Assembly: GCA_965197545.1 (NCBI GenBank)
Contig: CBDANJ010000007.1
Span: forward strand, 248,001-312,000
Source: CATOSP01 sp965197545
GTDB taxonomy: Bacteria > Chloroflexota > Dehalococcoidia > Lucifugimonadales > UBA3495
DNA: 64,000 nt
Direction of reading: 5' to 3'
The notes under the pieces are model-generated. The model did no database searches. It saw only the letters and a program-made list of their open reading frames with translations, and was not told the DNA's origin. The first letter of the stretch is position 1, and the number at the start of each line of letters is the position of its first letter. The position numbers and the translations under genes are program-made. Shown here piece by piece: positions 16,356 through 24,010 of this stretch.

Positions 16356-17254
16356 GTTGAGGTCTCGGCGGAGTTGCCCTGTACCCATTGCGCCAGGAGT
16401 TGCATAGTCTCTTCGAGACTCCGTTCCCGGTCCCTGGACTCCGGAGTCTCTTCCCCAAGCGGCGTGCCACCAATCAACCGGTACATGTCCGTGACGCCCC
16501 GGAAAAGATGGTGAGTCAGTCCAAGGTTGGCGAAGGTGGCCTCGATCTCCTGCATCTCGCTAACCCAGCGGCGGGACCTCGCCGGAATACCCGGGATTCC
16601 CCGCTCCATTCGCTGCATCACCGCCGATTGGCTGTGGCGGAACTCCTCTTTCACGTGGTCCGAAAGCCCCATAAGCTCGGCGGCCAGCAATAGCTGGGCG
16701 TACAGGGCGGATGAACCCTTGGTCATCGCCGCATAGCACATTTTGATCCCGGAAGCCTGCCCCACTTCCGGTCCCACCGGGCGGACGTCCAACCCATAGT
16801 CCTTGAGCCGCGCCAACTCCCCGGTGTGGTCACCCGACGTGTAGAAACGGGGGCTTGAACCGTTGCGCGGCGGTCCTCCCACTATGGAAGCATCCACGTA
16901 TCTCGCGCCGGAGCCGGTTATGATCGGCTCCATCTCCCTGGACACCTGGGGCGCGATCGCGTTGCACTCCGCAAACAGAAGGTCGGTCCCGGTCTCTCGC
17001 ACCGCCGAAGCTATCTCCATGCACAAAGCGGGTACGGCTTCCGACACGGTTATCGAAAGCAAGATTTGGCTGTGTTCGACCAAATCTTCCATGGTGGGAA
17101 CGTCCACGATCCCCGCCTTCTCCGACAAAGTCCTCGTCCGCTCGCTCCTCCCATCGAGGCAGGTCAATACTCTCAGCCCTCGCTCTCCCAACAACTCCCC
17201 AACCGCATGGCCCATGTCGCCAGGGCTCAGAATCGCAACCGTGTCCAATCCCAT
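16352..17254 (-). CDS. NAD(P)-binding beta-hydroxyacid dehydrogenase-like protein (DUF1932 type)
   Basis: A 300-residue protein of the 6-phosphogluconate/3-hydroxyisobutyrate dehydrogenase superfamily. The N-terminal Rossmann start VAILSPGDMGHAVGELL replaces the usual GxGxxG. FAECNAIAPQVSREM and the substrate loop DASIVGGPPRNGSSPRFY follow, and GIKMCYAAMTKGSSALYAQLL supplies the catalytic Lys region of the all-helical C-terminal domain (DUF1932). It would oxidise or reduce a beta-hydroxy acid. Its stop codon lies in a 19-bp inverted-repeat arm. Confidence 0.78.
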   Translation of the reverse strand: MGLDTVAILSPGDMGHAVGELLGERGLRVLTCLDGRSERTRTLSEKAGIVDVPTMEDLVEHSQILLSITVSEAVPALCMEIASAVRETGTDLLFAECNAIAPQVSREMEPIITGSGARYVDASIVGGPPRNGSSPRFYTSGDHTGELARLKDYGLDVRPVGPEVGQASGIKMCYAAMTKGSSALYAQLLLAAELMGLSDHVKEEFRHSQSAVMQRMERGIPGIPARSRRWVSEMQEIEATFANLGLTHHLFRGVTDMYRLIGGTPLGEETPESRDRERSLEETMQLLAQWVQGNSAETST

Positions 17255-17271
17255 ATAGAAACTACCTCCAT

Positions 17272-18426
17272 TTAGACGGCTTCGCGAATAATATCATACA
17301 TGTGTCTGAAGAGCTTAAAGGCCTCTTTAGCAACGAACCACAAGTCTCCCGTATTGGTGGGACGGACGTGATCGAAGGCCAGCACCTCGGTGTAACGGTA
17401 GTCTCCCCGGTCTGCCAGTGCGTCAGCCATCCGGCGGGATTCCGCCGCTGGGACCAGATGGTCGTCCCTGGTGTGCATCAGCATCACGCGGGCCTGCAAA
17501 TCTCCCATGTAAGCGCTGGGAGAGACCGTCGCCATGTCGCTCCGGAAACTCTCAGGCAAAGCCTCGTAAAGGGTCATCGCTTCTTCGAGACTCGCGCCGT
17601 CCAGGATCCGGCGGACCGTTTGGGCGTCTGCTGGCAGCGCATCCAGGCCACCCGGCGTTTCCTGTTGGCCATTAATGTACCGACTCGCCATGACCTCCCT
17701 GGCCCGAGAATCCTGAATGGTCTCGATAAGCTCGTTCGCCACGACCGACATGGTCAGCTTGTCCGGCTGCCAGGGCTCCGTCTGCCCATCGTGGAAGCGG
17801 GACCGGCTGGCCACCTGCTTCAACAGGTCTGCCGCATCGAAATACGGACCAAAGGCGTTGACAAACACAACGTCCCGCCGGATGCGTGCGTCCGCCGCCG
17901 CCACCAACGCGAAAGAGGCGCCAACGCAAAACCCTCCCATACCGACCTTGCCGGAGTCCACGTACTCCCGCGACCTCAAGTATTGGAAAGCGTGCACCAG
18001 ATTATCGACCTCGCGGGGGTCGATATTGCTCTGCAACGCCATCGTGTGCGACCAATGGAACATGGTCACGAATCCCGCACGAGACAGACTCTCGCCAAGG
18101 TTTACGACATCCTTGTCATCCCTGCCCGCGGCGTTCGCCCCCAGGAAAATCAGGACTGCCGCCTGCTCTCCCTTACCGGTCACCCGGTAGATGTCCGCGA
18201 CACCCTCGCCGTCGGCCTGGGGATAGCGCACCTCCTCCCGGACCGGCTCTCTGGTAAACCATGTTTGGGGCTTCACGCCGAGATCCAGGACCTGCAACAC
18301 GAAGAACGCCGTATGATAGCCTGCCCGTCCTTGAGGGGTCACTATGAGGAAAATAGCCAGCCCGCCAGCCAACGCGAGGAGCGCCAGTGTCGCCCGGCGG
18401 AGCCATTTTGCTAGGGACCGTTTCAC
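17272..18426 (-). CDS. membrane-anchored alpha/beta hydrolase
   Basis: GTG 18426 is taken as start because the conserved part begins there; the open frame continues to 18936 only as antisense of the MFS gene. The 384-residue product has one N-terminal hydrophobic segment (LALLALAGGLAIFLIV), then an alpha/beta hydrolase domain: GMGGFCVGASFALVAAA resembles the dienelactone-hydrolase nucleophile elbow GxCxG with Cys, HTRDDHLVP carries the Asp, and EVLAFDHVRP the His. It is probably tethered outside the membrane. Substrate unknown. The MFS gene 23 bases upstream may be in the same operon. Confidence 0.7.
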   Translation of the reverse strand: MKRSLAKWLRRATLALLALAGGLAIFLIVTPQGRAGYHTAFFVLQVLDLGVKPQTWFTREPVREEVRYPQADGEGVADIYRVTGKGEQAAVLIFLGANAAGRDDKDVVNLGESLSRAGFVTMFHWSHTMALQSNIDPREVDNLVHAFQYLRSREYVDSGKVGMGGFCVGASFALVAAADARIRRDVVFVNAFGPYFDAADLLKQVASRSRFHDGQTEPWQPDKLTMSVVANELIETIQDSRAREVMASRYINGQQETPGGLDALPADAQTVRRILDGASLEEAMTLYEALPESFRSDMATVSPSAYMGDLQARVMLMHTRDDHLVPAAESRRMADALADRGDYRYTEVLAFDHVRPTNTGDLWFVAKEAFKLFRHMYDIIREAV

Positions 18427-18449
18427 GGCTTTAGTGTACCAACGGGACC

Positions 18450-19733
18450 TTAAACTCTGACCCGAGCAATCATCCCGGCGGACACGACCCTGGTGACCGC
18501 CATGGCCAGGAACACTACCGGCCATGGGCTGCCGCTCATGTCCAACACAAGGCTGAACACCATCGCCTGGAGCCCCGCATAGGCGTAGCCATGAGCGTCC
18601 AGCAGCCCGGAGGAGGTCCCTGACATTCGCCGTCCCGCAATGTCTACAGCAAGCGCCGACATTGGCGACAGCCCCATGGATACCCCGCCCAGCAGCAGAA
18701 GCGATGCGCCCAGTACCGCGTTGGCCGGCGGAGCAAGTGCGATGGCCACCAGCGCGACGGCGCTCAAACCGCAGGAGGCGACTACCATCGGTCTCCTTCG
18801 GCTGTCCATGAGCCTGTCCGAAATGAGGCCGGAGACCGGGGGCGCAACCAGGTAACCCAGCGGAAGAAGCAACGTGACTAGCAGGGTGGACTCGATGGAA
18901 TGGCCGCCCTCGGTGAAGTAGTAGATCGGCACCCACGTAGTCAGCCCATACCGGACCACATTCTCGAGACCCTTGACGTGGCTAGCCAGGTGGAAGCGGG
19001 GGTTGGACAACAGTTCCTTGTAGGGACCCATGCCCTTGAGCCGGGCGGAGTCCATTGCTTCCGGGGTAGCTGAGACCTCGTCTTCCTCGATGTATTCCGG
19101 TAACCCGACATCCGAGGGACGGTCCCGAGTCATCAAGTAAAACAGGACGCCCAATGCGGTAATGATTAGCGGTGGATATCGAAAGGCCGCCCGCCAACCG
19201 AACTCGGCTCCCACGGAACCCGCCACCCACCACATCAACAGCATTGCCCCGCCGGTGGCCGTTCCCAGAATGCCCATCGCCATGCCACGGTCGCGGCGCG
19301 GCCACCACTGGGAGATCATACTGATGGCCGGACTCCAGCAGGCGGCGTTGACGAATCCAGCGATTCCCCAGGGAATGGCGAAACCTATGGCGGAGTTGGC
19401 AAAACTGGTGACCCAGCTAAAGAGCGTGGTCAGCACCGCCCCGCAAAGCACCCACAGCCGTAGGCCATACGCCTCAGCCAGCCGCCCGTGGCAGATGTCC
19501 CCCAGGCCGAACCCCCAGAGCAAAAAGGCGTTGATCAACCCGATTTCCACGTGGCTCAGAGAGAGGTCTTCTTGCACCAGTGGCGCGGTTGGCCAAAAGC
19601 TGAACCGGCCAAGGTAAATGAACAGGTAAAACACGCAAAATGAAAGGAGGACCCGCCATTTCCACCTATGGTAGCTGTCGGGTAAGTCGGAATAGGGGAG
19701 GGCTTCGGGTCTGGTGGTAGGGTGTCCGGCCAT
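18450..19733 (-). CDS. MFS transporter
   Basis: A 427-residue permease with about twelve hydrophobic segments. The region FLIYLGRFSFWPTAPLVQEDL and the following GLINAFLLWGFGLGDICHGRLAEAYGLR hold the MFS A-type loop. A longer central loop (EYIEEDEVSATPEAMDS) separates the halves, and the second half repeats the signature around SGLISDRLMDSRRR. The layout resembles the organophosphate:phosphate antiporter group, but the substrate cannot be told. ATG 19733. Confidence 0.85.
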   Translation of the reverse strand: MAGHPTTRPEALPYSDLPDSYHRWKWRVLLSFCVFYLFIYLGRFSFWPTAPLVQEDLSLSHVEIGLINAFLLWGFGLGDICHGRLAEAYGLRLWVLCGAVLTTLFSWVTSFANSAIGFAIPWGIAGFVNAACWSPAISMISQWWPRRDRGMAMGILGTATGGAMLLMWWVAGSVGAEFGWRAAFRYPPLIITALGVLFYLMTRDRPSDVGLPEYIEEDEVSATPEAMDSARLKGMGPYKELLSNPRFHLASHVKGLENVVRYGLTTWVPIYYFTEGGHSIESTLLVTLLLPLGYLVAPPVSGLISDRLMDSRRRPMVVASCGLSAVALVAIALAPPANAVLGASLLLLGGVSMGLSPMSALAVDIAGRRMSGTSSGLLDAHGYAYAGLQAMVFSLVLDMSGSPWPVVFLAMAVTRVVSAGMIARVRV

Positions 19734-19803
19734 TATGACGGACCTGCCAGGAGTTTCCCGCTACTCTAAAGACTCGCGGCTGTCCTGGCAACTACCGTTG
19801 CGG

Positions 19804-20463
19804 TTAAACGGGACCGGTGGAGCCAACGCTGTTCGCCGGATTGACTGCCTGGCGGACGATCTGCTCCAACGCCCAGGAAGTCGAAGCCGATGAGTCGACG
19901 GTCAGGTGTCCCCTGGGAATCGGCTGTTCAAACGGCGCCATCTTGCAATAGACCGTCCAGCCCGCTTCGGAGTTGTCCCCAGGGTTGGCCCCCGCCAGCC
20001 TGGATTCCAGCCGCTTTCTTACCACTCCCCGGGGAGCGGTGAACCGGACGACAATTAGTGGTGATGAAGTCCGCTCAGCTATGTCATAGAGGGGCTGCCG
20101 GAAATTCTCGGTCAGGTTGGTCGCATCGAAAAGCACCCTGCGTCCCTCACTCAAGAACTCCTCGATCAGTAAATGGCAAGCCGCGAACACCCTGCCATGC
20201 TCCTCTGGCGTGTATCGCGGTTTCGTGACCATCGTTCGCCGCAGGCGGTCACTTTCCAAGACGACCATCGGTAGCCGGGCCGTCAGACTCCTGGCGAAAT
20301 GTGACTTGCCGGTCCCCGGCAAGCCTGAAAGCACGACCAGCAGAGGGTGGCCGCAGGCCAACGCGCCGTTGGCCGCCGCGTCCCGTTCCAATAGTTCCCG
20401 CAACGGAGCGGCAACTTCCAAAGCCGTTTCTCGTTGGACACCGCCGAACAAAGTATCTTGCAT
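19804..20463 (-). CDS. P-loop predicted kinase (AAA_33 type)
   Basis: A 219-residue protein with a Walker A LSGLPGTGKSHFARSL at about residue 47, followed by VVLESDRLRRTM and RRVLFDATNLTENFR, the Walker B-like strand of zeta-toxin/polynucleotide-kinase-like predicted kinases. RKRLESRLAGANPGDNSEAGW matches their lid with the phosphate-binding Arg residues. Substrate may be a nucleic acid end, sugar or small molecule. ATG 20463; no strong ribosome-binding site. Confidence 0.75.
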   Translation of the reverse strand: MQDTLFGGVQRETALEVAAPLRELLERDAAANGALACGHPLLVVLSGLPGTGKSHFARSLTARLPMVVLESDRLRRTMVTKPRYTPEEHGRVFAACHLLIEEFLSEGRRVLFDATNLTENFRQPLYDIAERTSSPLIVVRFTAPRGVVRKRLESRLAGANPGDNSEAGWTVYCKMAPFEQPIPRGHLTVDSSASTSWALEQIVRQAVNPANSVGSTGPV

Positions 20464-20518
20464 GTTTCTTACCTACGCGAGAAACCTGTTAATGAATACC
20501 GGAAACGGTTGGCGCTCA

Positions 20519-21397
20519 CTATCCAGAGTCCCCGTCCACTGTATGAAACGCGATTCCGAGCGTTCCGGGACCCGTGTGGGCGCCCATCACTGGGGTGAAT
20601 TGGCTAGTGAATGCTTGCTGGCAGTCGAATTCGGCCTGAATTCGGCGGAGCAGACCATCGGCATCCTCGGGGGCGTCGGCCTCCATGACGTTGACCCGAA
20701 TCGGTCTTCCCCCCACCCGTTCCCGGAGGAATGCCAACAGGCGTTCCGTGGCTCGTGCCCGTCCTCTGGGCTTGGCGACAAGACTCGTCTGACCCATCCT
20801 CAATTCGGCGACGGGCTTGATGTTTAGCAGGCCGCCAGCCCAGGCCGGGACCCTGCCCATTCGTCCACCTCTTTGCAGATACTCCAGCGTGTCCAGGAAC
20901 GCGACCAGGGCGATCCGGGGAATCAACGAACGTACTCTCCGGGAGACGTCGTCAACTCCTAGCCCCTGGCAGGCCCAGTCGGCGGCGGCCAACGCCAACA
21001 ACCCCTCTCCCCCTGCGGCGGTCCCACTATCGACGACTTCGATCCTGGTATCTTCTAGGCCGTCCTGCGCCATACTGCGGGCCGTCAACGCTGACTGGTG
21101 TGTAGCGCTAAAACCGGCGGCGGGCGTGAGGCATACCACATCCTTGCGCCCCTGTGCGGCATTGGAAAAAGCCTCCAGGAAATCCCCGGGCGTTGGGCCC
21201 GAAGTCGTAGGCGTGCATCCGCCAGCCCTAAGGGTCTTGTAAAAGTCCGCCGGTTGAATGTCCACTCCGTCGCGGTAAGTCTGGCCGTCTAGGACGAGCC
21301 GGTGAGGGACCACGGTAATCGCCCATTTACGCAGCAGTTCGCCAGGAAGACAGCTACCGCTATCCACCACCACCGCTAGGCCGCGTTGTCGGACCAC
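20519..21397 (-). CDS. DegV family fatty-acid-binding protein
   Basis: A 292-residue two-domain DegV protein. The lipid-pocket signatures are VVDSGSCLPGELL, TPTTSGPTPGDFLEAF and GFSATHQSALTA, followed by EYLQRGGRMGRVPAWAGGLLNIKPV, the most conserved family block. DegV/FakB proteins hold a fatty acid for phosphorylation by FakA. No fakA is in the window. GTG 21397. The start overlaps a decayed PadR fragment. Confidence 0.87.
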   Translation of the reverse strand: MVRQRGLAVVVDSGSCLPGELLRKWAITVVPHRLVLDGQTYRDGVDIQPADFYKTLRAGGCTPTTSGPTPGDFLEAFSNAAQGRKDVVCLTPAAGFSATHQSALTARSMAQDGLEDTRIEVVDSGTAAGGEGLLALAAADWACQGLGVDDVSRRVRSLIPRIALVAFLDTLEYLQRGGRMGRVPAWAGGLLNIKPVAELRMGQTSLVAKPRGRARATERLLAFLRERVGGRPIRVNVMEADAPEDADGLLRRIQAEFDCQQAFTSQFTPVMGAHTGPGTLGIAFHTVDGDSG

Positions 21398-21539
21398 CTG
21401 GTGCTACCTCACGGCTGGAATCCACGGGTGAAGATGGAAAGTAGCGGTTTGCCATCTGGTAGCCGTACATCGGCTCAATCTCCAACAAGCTCAGAAGCAG
21501 GGTCTCGGTGTTGCCTTTGAGCAATTCTCGCTGGTGCAT
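21360..21539 (-). pseudogene. truncated PadR-family regulator remnant
   Basis: ATG 21539 opens a 59-residue frame whose first 33 residues (HQRELLKGNTETLLLSLL, then EPMYGYQMANRYF) match the DNA-recognition N-terminus of PadR repressors. Homology then ends and the frame runs out-of-register over the start of degV. Only the first half of the winged helix remains, with no dimer helix, so it cannot be a functional regulator. Confidence 0.6.
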
Positions 21540-21574
21540 GACTAACCGCTACCGAATTGGAGATTGAACACCGT

Positions 21575-21838
21575 TCATAGTCTGGACACCAGGATCTCCC
21601 TGATCGCCCAGAGAATTATAAGGGCAACCATAGGGCTCAAGTCGAACGATCCCACGGTTGGAAGAATGCGCCGGAGGGGAGCCAACAGTGGTTCAGTAAG
21701 TTGGACCACCACGGCCTGGAAGTTCGCCACCAAGGGGTGGGGACGATTGCCAAGGATGGGCACCAAGAAGGACAACAATGCGCGGGTGAAAATAGCTACC
21801 GTCAGCAGGGTAATTACCAGGTTCAGGATATTTACCAA
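21575..21838 (-). CDS. YggT family membrane protein
   Basis: An 87-residue protein with two hydrophobic helices: LNLVITLLTVAIFTRALLSFL and PMVALIILWAIREILV. Between them is the family loop TEPLLAPLRRILPTVGSFDLSP. YggT proteins are small envelope proteins linked to osmotic and division functions and are commonly encoded next to proC, as here (9 bases downstream of it). ATG 21838. Confidence 0.9.
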   Translation of the reverse strand: MVNILNLVITLLTVAIFTRALLSFLVPILGNRPHPLVANFQAVVVQLTEPLLAPLRRILPTVGSFDLSPMVALIILWAIREILVSRL

Positions 21839-21847
21839 GGCAACCCG

Positions 21848-22651
21848 CTACTGCTGGCCGAGCTTTATCGACTTCAGGTAGGCCGCGTTGACGGCCTCGA
21901 CAAGGGCGGCGGGAACGCCGGCCCGTTCCAGAGCCTGCAATCCTTCGGCGGTCGTGCCGCCGGGGGATACAACCATGTCTTTCAGGTCCGCCGGATGCCT
22001 GCCGGTGTCCATCACGAGCTTGGTGCTGCCGAAGACGGTCTGCAACGCCATCGTGCGGGCCATGTCCCTGGGCAGTCCCACATACACCCCAGCGTCTATC
22101 AACGCCTCCAAAAACAGGAAAACGTAGGCCGGGCCGCTTGCGCTCAGGGCCGTGGCCATGTCCAGGTATTTCTCGTCGTCTACGTAGATTTCCTGGCCAA
22201 TGGTGGACAGCACAGACTTGGTAAAGTCCCGTTGCGACTCCGCCACCTGCTTGGAGCAGGTCCACATGGTCATTCCCGCGCCGATCTGGGCGGGAGTATT
22301 AGGCATCACCCGGATCACAGGCGGATGAGCCATACCGTCTGCCAGGGTCTGCATCTTCGCTCCGGCTACGATAGAGACCACGGCCTGGTTGTCACTGAGG
22401 CGGCTCCCAAGCTGATCGAACACCACGTGCAGGTCCTGTGGCTTGATGGACAGGACCACGAGGTCGGCATCATGGGCTGCTTCCAGATTGTCCTGGTGGG
22501 CCGCGACGCCAAACTGCTGGGTCATATAGTCCCGCCGTTCAGCCCTGGGTTCTCCGATACTCACGTCCCCGGGTTCGGCCACGTGGGCATCTATAACACC
22601 TCGCATGATGGCCTCGGCCATCGTGCCTCCGCCTATAAATGCAAGCTTCAT
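21848..22651 (-). CDS. proC: pyrroline-5-carboxylate reductase
   Basis: A 267-residue ProC, last step of proline synthesis (reduction of pyrroline-5-carboxylate with NAD(P)H). Rossmann start LAFIGGGTMAEAIMRG, then LSIKPQD, VIRVMPNTPAQIGAG and the signature ALSASGPAYVFLFLEALIDAGV and SPGGTTAEGLQALERAGV are all standard. ATG 22651. Followed directly by yggT. Confidence 0.95.
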   Translation of the reverse strand: MKLAFIGGGTMAEAIMRGVIDAHVAEPGDVSIGEPRAERRDYMTQQFGVAAHQDNLEAAHDADLVVLSIKPQDLHVVFDQLGSRLSDNQAVVSIVAGAKMQTLADGMAHPPVIRVMPNTPAQIGAGMTMWTCSKQVAESQRDFTKSVLSTIGQEIYVDDEKYLDMATALSASGPAYVFLFLEALIDAGVYVGLPRDMARTMALQTVFGSTKLVMDTGRHPADLKDMVVSPGGTTAEGLQALERAGVPAALVEAVNAAYLKSIKLGQQ

Positions 22652-22734
22652 CGGACCCGACCTTTCATTCTCGTCTCAATAGCCTTTCGGCAGTGATGCG
22701 CCATTATAGCACCGGCCATCTCCCACGCCTCACG

Positions 22735-23751
22735 TCAGAAATCAGACATGCCTTCGCCTTTGGCCAGCGAGACGGCTAAACGAATTGACTCCAGCATACT
22801 GACTTCGCTTGCGATGCCCTTCCCGGCGATGTCGAAGGCCGTGCCATGGTCGACGGACGTGCGCACAAACGGCAGCCCCAGATTTGCGGTGATGCTTTCC
22901 TCGAAGCCGTAGACCTTCACCGGTATGTGGCCCTGGTCGTGGAACATGGCAAGCACCGCATCGTATCTGCCCTCTATCGCCTGGTGAAAGATCGAGTCCG
23001 CGGGCACGGGTCCTGTAACGTCGATACCCCGCTCCCGGGCCTCGGCCACCGCGGGCGCGATCTCGTCCGCTTCCTCGTTGCCCAGCAGTCCGCCATCGCT
23101 GCCGTGGGGGTTAAGCGCCGCGGCGCCGATTCTGGGATGTGGGAACCCCCACTTTATGAAGCTGTCATGGGTCAATTGCAGAAAGTCCAATATGCGCGGT
23201 TTTTTGACATAGTCACACGCCAACCGCAGAGAGCGGTGTGTTGTCAGGTGGACAACCCGCAGGTTCTTGGCCATCAGCATCGTTGCCACGATCTTGGAGC
23301 CTGTTAGCTCCTGTAGCAGTTCCATGTGGCCGATGGATTCATACCCCGCCAGGCTGGCGGCCTCCTTGTTCAACGGCGCGGTGGCTAACCCGGCCACATC
23401 CCCGCTGACTGCCAACTCTCCGGCCCGCGTCACCCATTCCATGGCTGCCTTGCCGCACGCCGGACTGATCTGGCCAACCGTAATGTCTTCCGGGTTCAGG
23501 TTGTGGATGTCCAGCACGTCGACGACTTGCGGGTCCAATCCCGCAGCGGATGGGTCATCGGTCTCGCTGATGCGCAGCGACGAGCCGGTCAGCTCCACAG
23601 CCCGCTCCATCGCGTAGGTGTTACCCACCACCAGCGGCCTGCAGGAAGCATATACCCGCAGGTCCGTGAGGGCTTTGACGACCACCTCAGGGCCGATGCC
23701 GCATGGATCACCCATTGTTATGGCAATGGCCGGTCTGTCGTTAGCATCCAT
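22735..23751 (-). CDS. pdxA: 4-hydroxythreonine-4-phosphate dehydrogenase
   Basis: ATG 23751 (MDANDRPAIAITMGDPCGIGPEV) is preferred, with AGGAG about 9 bases upstream, over in-frame ATGs at 23778 and 23820. The 338-residue enzyme oxidises 4-phosphohydroxy-threonine in pyridoxal phosphate synthesis. Metal-binding His residues are in GHMELL, LNPHGSDGGLLG and FHDQGHIPVK. PdxA2-type homologues act in sugar-acid catabolism, and without PdxJ nearby that alternative stays open. Confidence 0.9.
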   Translation of the reverse strand: MDANDRPAIAITMGDPCGIGPEVVVKALTDLRVYASCRPLVVGNTYAMERAVELTGSSLRISETDDPSAAGLDPQVVDVLDIHNLNPEDITVGQISPACGKAAMEWVTRAGELAVSGDVAGLATAPLNKEAASLAGYESIGHMELLQELTGSKIVATMLMAKNLRVVHLTTHRSLRLACDYVKKPRILDFLQLTHDSFIKWGFPHPRIGAAALNPHGSDGGLLGNEEADEIAPAVAEARERGIDVTGPVPADSIFHQAIEGRYDAVLAMFHDQGHIPVKVYGFEESITANLGLPFVRTSVDHGTAFDIAGKGIASEVSMLESIRLAVSLAKGEGMSDF

Positions 23752-23857
23752 TTTTCCCGTCTCCTGAGAACTGGACATTGGGATTGACTTCTGTTTGAAT
23801 AAATGACAATCGCCAGCCACTAGATAGGCGTGACGCGATTATAGCACGCTAAAAGGA

Positions 23858-23892
23858 GAAGCCCCCGGGGCCAGCCGGGGGCTTCAGGGAGG
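23858..23892 (-). terminator. terminator downstream of nrdJ
   Basis: GAAGCCCCCGG / CCGGGGGCTTC stem (23858-23885) with a 6-base loop. On the minus strand it is followed by TCCTTTTAG. It lies 125 bases past the nrdJ stop and before pdxA. Confidence 0.7.
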
Positions 23893-24010
23893 AGGACAGG
23901 CAGGCGCTTTACCCTGTTACCCACGAGGCTCAATCGCCCGGATCGCAGAGCAACCACCACCTTCGACCACACGCGCCTGCATGCCTTCTCCGGATCGCAA
24001 GATAAACGCC

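Noticed and set aside
18427..18936. N-terminal extension of the hydrolase frame
   Set aside because: The extra 170 residues are antisense to the MFS gene, show no fold, and the hydrophobic anchor followed by the hydrolase begins at GTG 18426.
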